A stretch of DNA of 64,000 bases, taken from positions 1,526,501 to 1,590,500 of the forward strand of contig NZ_JAHBAG010000001.1 of NCBI RefSeq assembly GCF_020510445.1, in the 5' to 3' direction. The notes under the pieces are model-generated. The model was not told where the DNA came from. It searched no databases and saw only the letters and a list, made by a program, of their open reading frames with translations. This DNA is from Hydrogenophaga taeniospiralis (lineage in GTDB: Bacteria > Pseudomonadota > Gammaproteobacteria > Burkholderiales > Burkholderiaceae_C). Position numbers and translations under genes: made by a program. Of this stretch, positions 63,663-64,000 are shown in pieces (the first letter of the stretch is position 1; each line of letters starts with the position of its first letter).

Positions 63663-64000
63663 ATGAGACTCTTGCTGGTCGAAGACGACGTGATGGTTGC
63701 CAGCGGCATCAAGCTGGGGCTGTGCAACGCCGGTTACACGGTGGACTGGGTGGGCAGCGCCGAGCGGGCCGAGCAGGCGCTGGAGAGCGACAGCTTCGAC
63801 CTGGCCATCGTCGACATCGGCCTGCCGCTGATGGACGGGCTGGAGCTCACGCGGCGCTTGCGCACGCGTGGCCTGGCCATGCCGGTGCTGATCCTGACCG
63901 CGCGCGATGCGCTGCAGGACAGGGTGCACGGGCTGGACCTGGGCGCCGACGACTACATGCTCAAACCCTTCGAGCTGCCCGAACTGCTGGCACGGCTGCG
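63663..64000 (+). CDS. OmpR-family response regulator (3' partial)
   Basis: 112 codons are visible and the frame runs off the window. The receiver begins RLLLVEDDVMVASGIK, phospho-acceptor in LAIVDIGLPLMDGLEL (Asp51), conserved threonine and lysine in LILTARD and YMLKPFELPELLARL. The KPFELPELLARL linker leads into a winged-helix output in QseB/TctD-like regulators. A sensor kinase gene is expected just downstream, outside the window. Confidence 0.88.
   Translation, partial: MRLLLVEDDVMVASGIKLGLCNAGYTVDWVGSAERAEQALESDSFDLAIVDIGLPLMDGLELTRRLRTRGLAMPVLILTARDALQDRVHGLDLGADDYMLKPFELPELLARL

Overview
The window is high-GC chromosomal DNA of a betaproteobacterium, most likely Burkholderiales/Comamonadaceae (Hydrogenophaga-like). 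This rests on the gene repertoire (fused isobutyryl-CoA mutase, PHA granule proteins, phcBSRQ-type signalling genes) and on a GC-rich repeat family scattered between genes. That taxonomic call is inference. I see no rRNA, tRNA, CRISPR array, insertion sequence, phage or plasmid gene, and no gene-free stretch above 300 bases.

Layout. 1-4.7 kb: a four-gene operon matching phcB-phcS-phcR-phcQ (3-hydroxy fatty acid methyl ester quorum sensing), with phcB cut by the window edge. 4.7-5.7 kb: ohrR-ohr peroxide defence with a readable promoter and operator. 5.8-18 kb: housekeeping and membrane genes (srkA, a methyltransferase, a DUF2059 protein, an unknown lipoprotein, a cation/proton antiporter, a ybdK-type ligase, a NodIJ-type ABC exporter, psd, purT, a DUF2238 protein). 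18-23 kb: a four-gene tripartite efflux operon. 23-24.6 kb: an AbiE toxin-antitoxin pair with nested operator repeats. 24.8-36.5 kb: a shortened MscS channel, amn, a frameshifted DUF4010 gene, gor, a hemerythrin protein, a 3-hydroxyacyl-CoA dehydrogenase, a GMC oxidoreductase, a small monooxygenase, a LysE exporter, arginase and a di-haem cytochrome c behind a perfect FNR box. 36.6-42.6 kb: icmF, ppk2, and a CsoR/CstR-like repressor with a persulfide dioxygenase-rhodanese fusion.

42.7-47.1 kb is the most interesting part. It holds a CqsA/LqsA/JqsA-type autoinducer synthase, a convergent sensor kinase/response regulator pair, and a divergent LuxR-type regulator. The 93-bp divergent promoter region carries a perfect 10-bp-arm inverted repeat. 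With phcBSRQ, two lipid- or ketone-type signalling systems lie within 47 kb.

47-64 kb: coaX, then a neutral-lipid neighbourhood: wax ester synthase/DGAT, acyl-CoA-binding protein, a PHA granule-region protein, a patatin lipase with a TetR regulator, a phasin, and a 661-residue two-domain fatty acyl-CoA reductase. Together these could make, store and mobilise wax esters or PHA. Interspersed are a metallopeptidase-like lipoprotein, a molybdopterin oxidoreductase and an operon for uptake and hydrolysis of an amide or peptide. argB and the 5' part of an OmpR-type regulator close the window.

Two window-wide patterns stand out: a hairpin-rich dispersed repeat (about a dozen copies, one inside a coding sequence, two supplying the Shine-Dalgarno of the next gene), and many genes whose -10-like hexamer lies only 6-7 nt before the ATG, suggesting leaderless transcripts.
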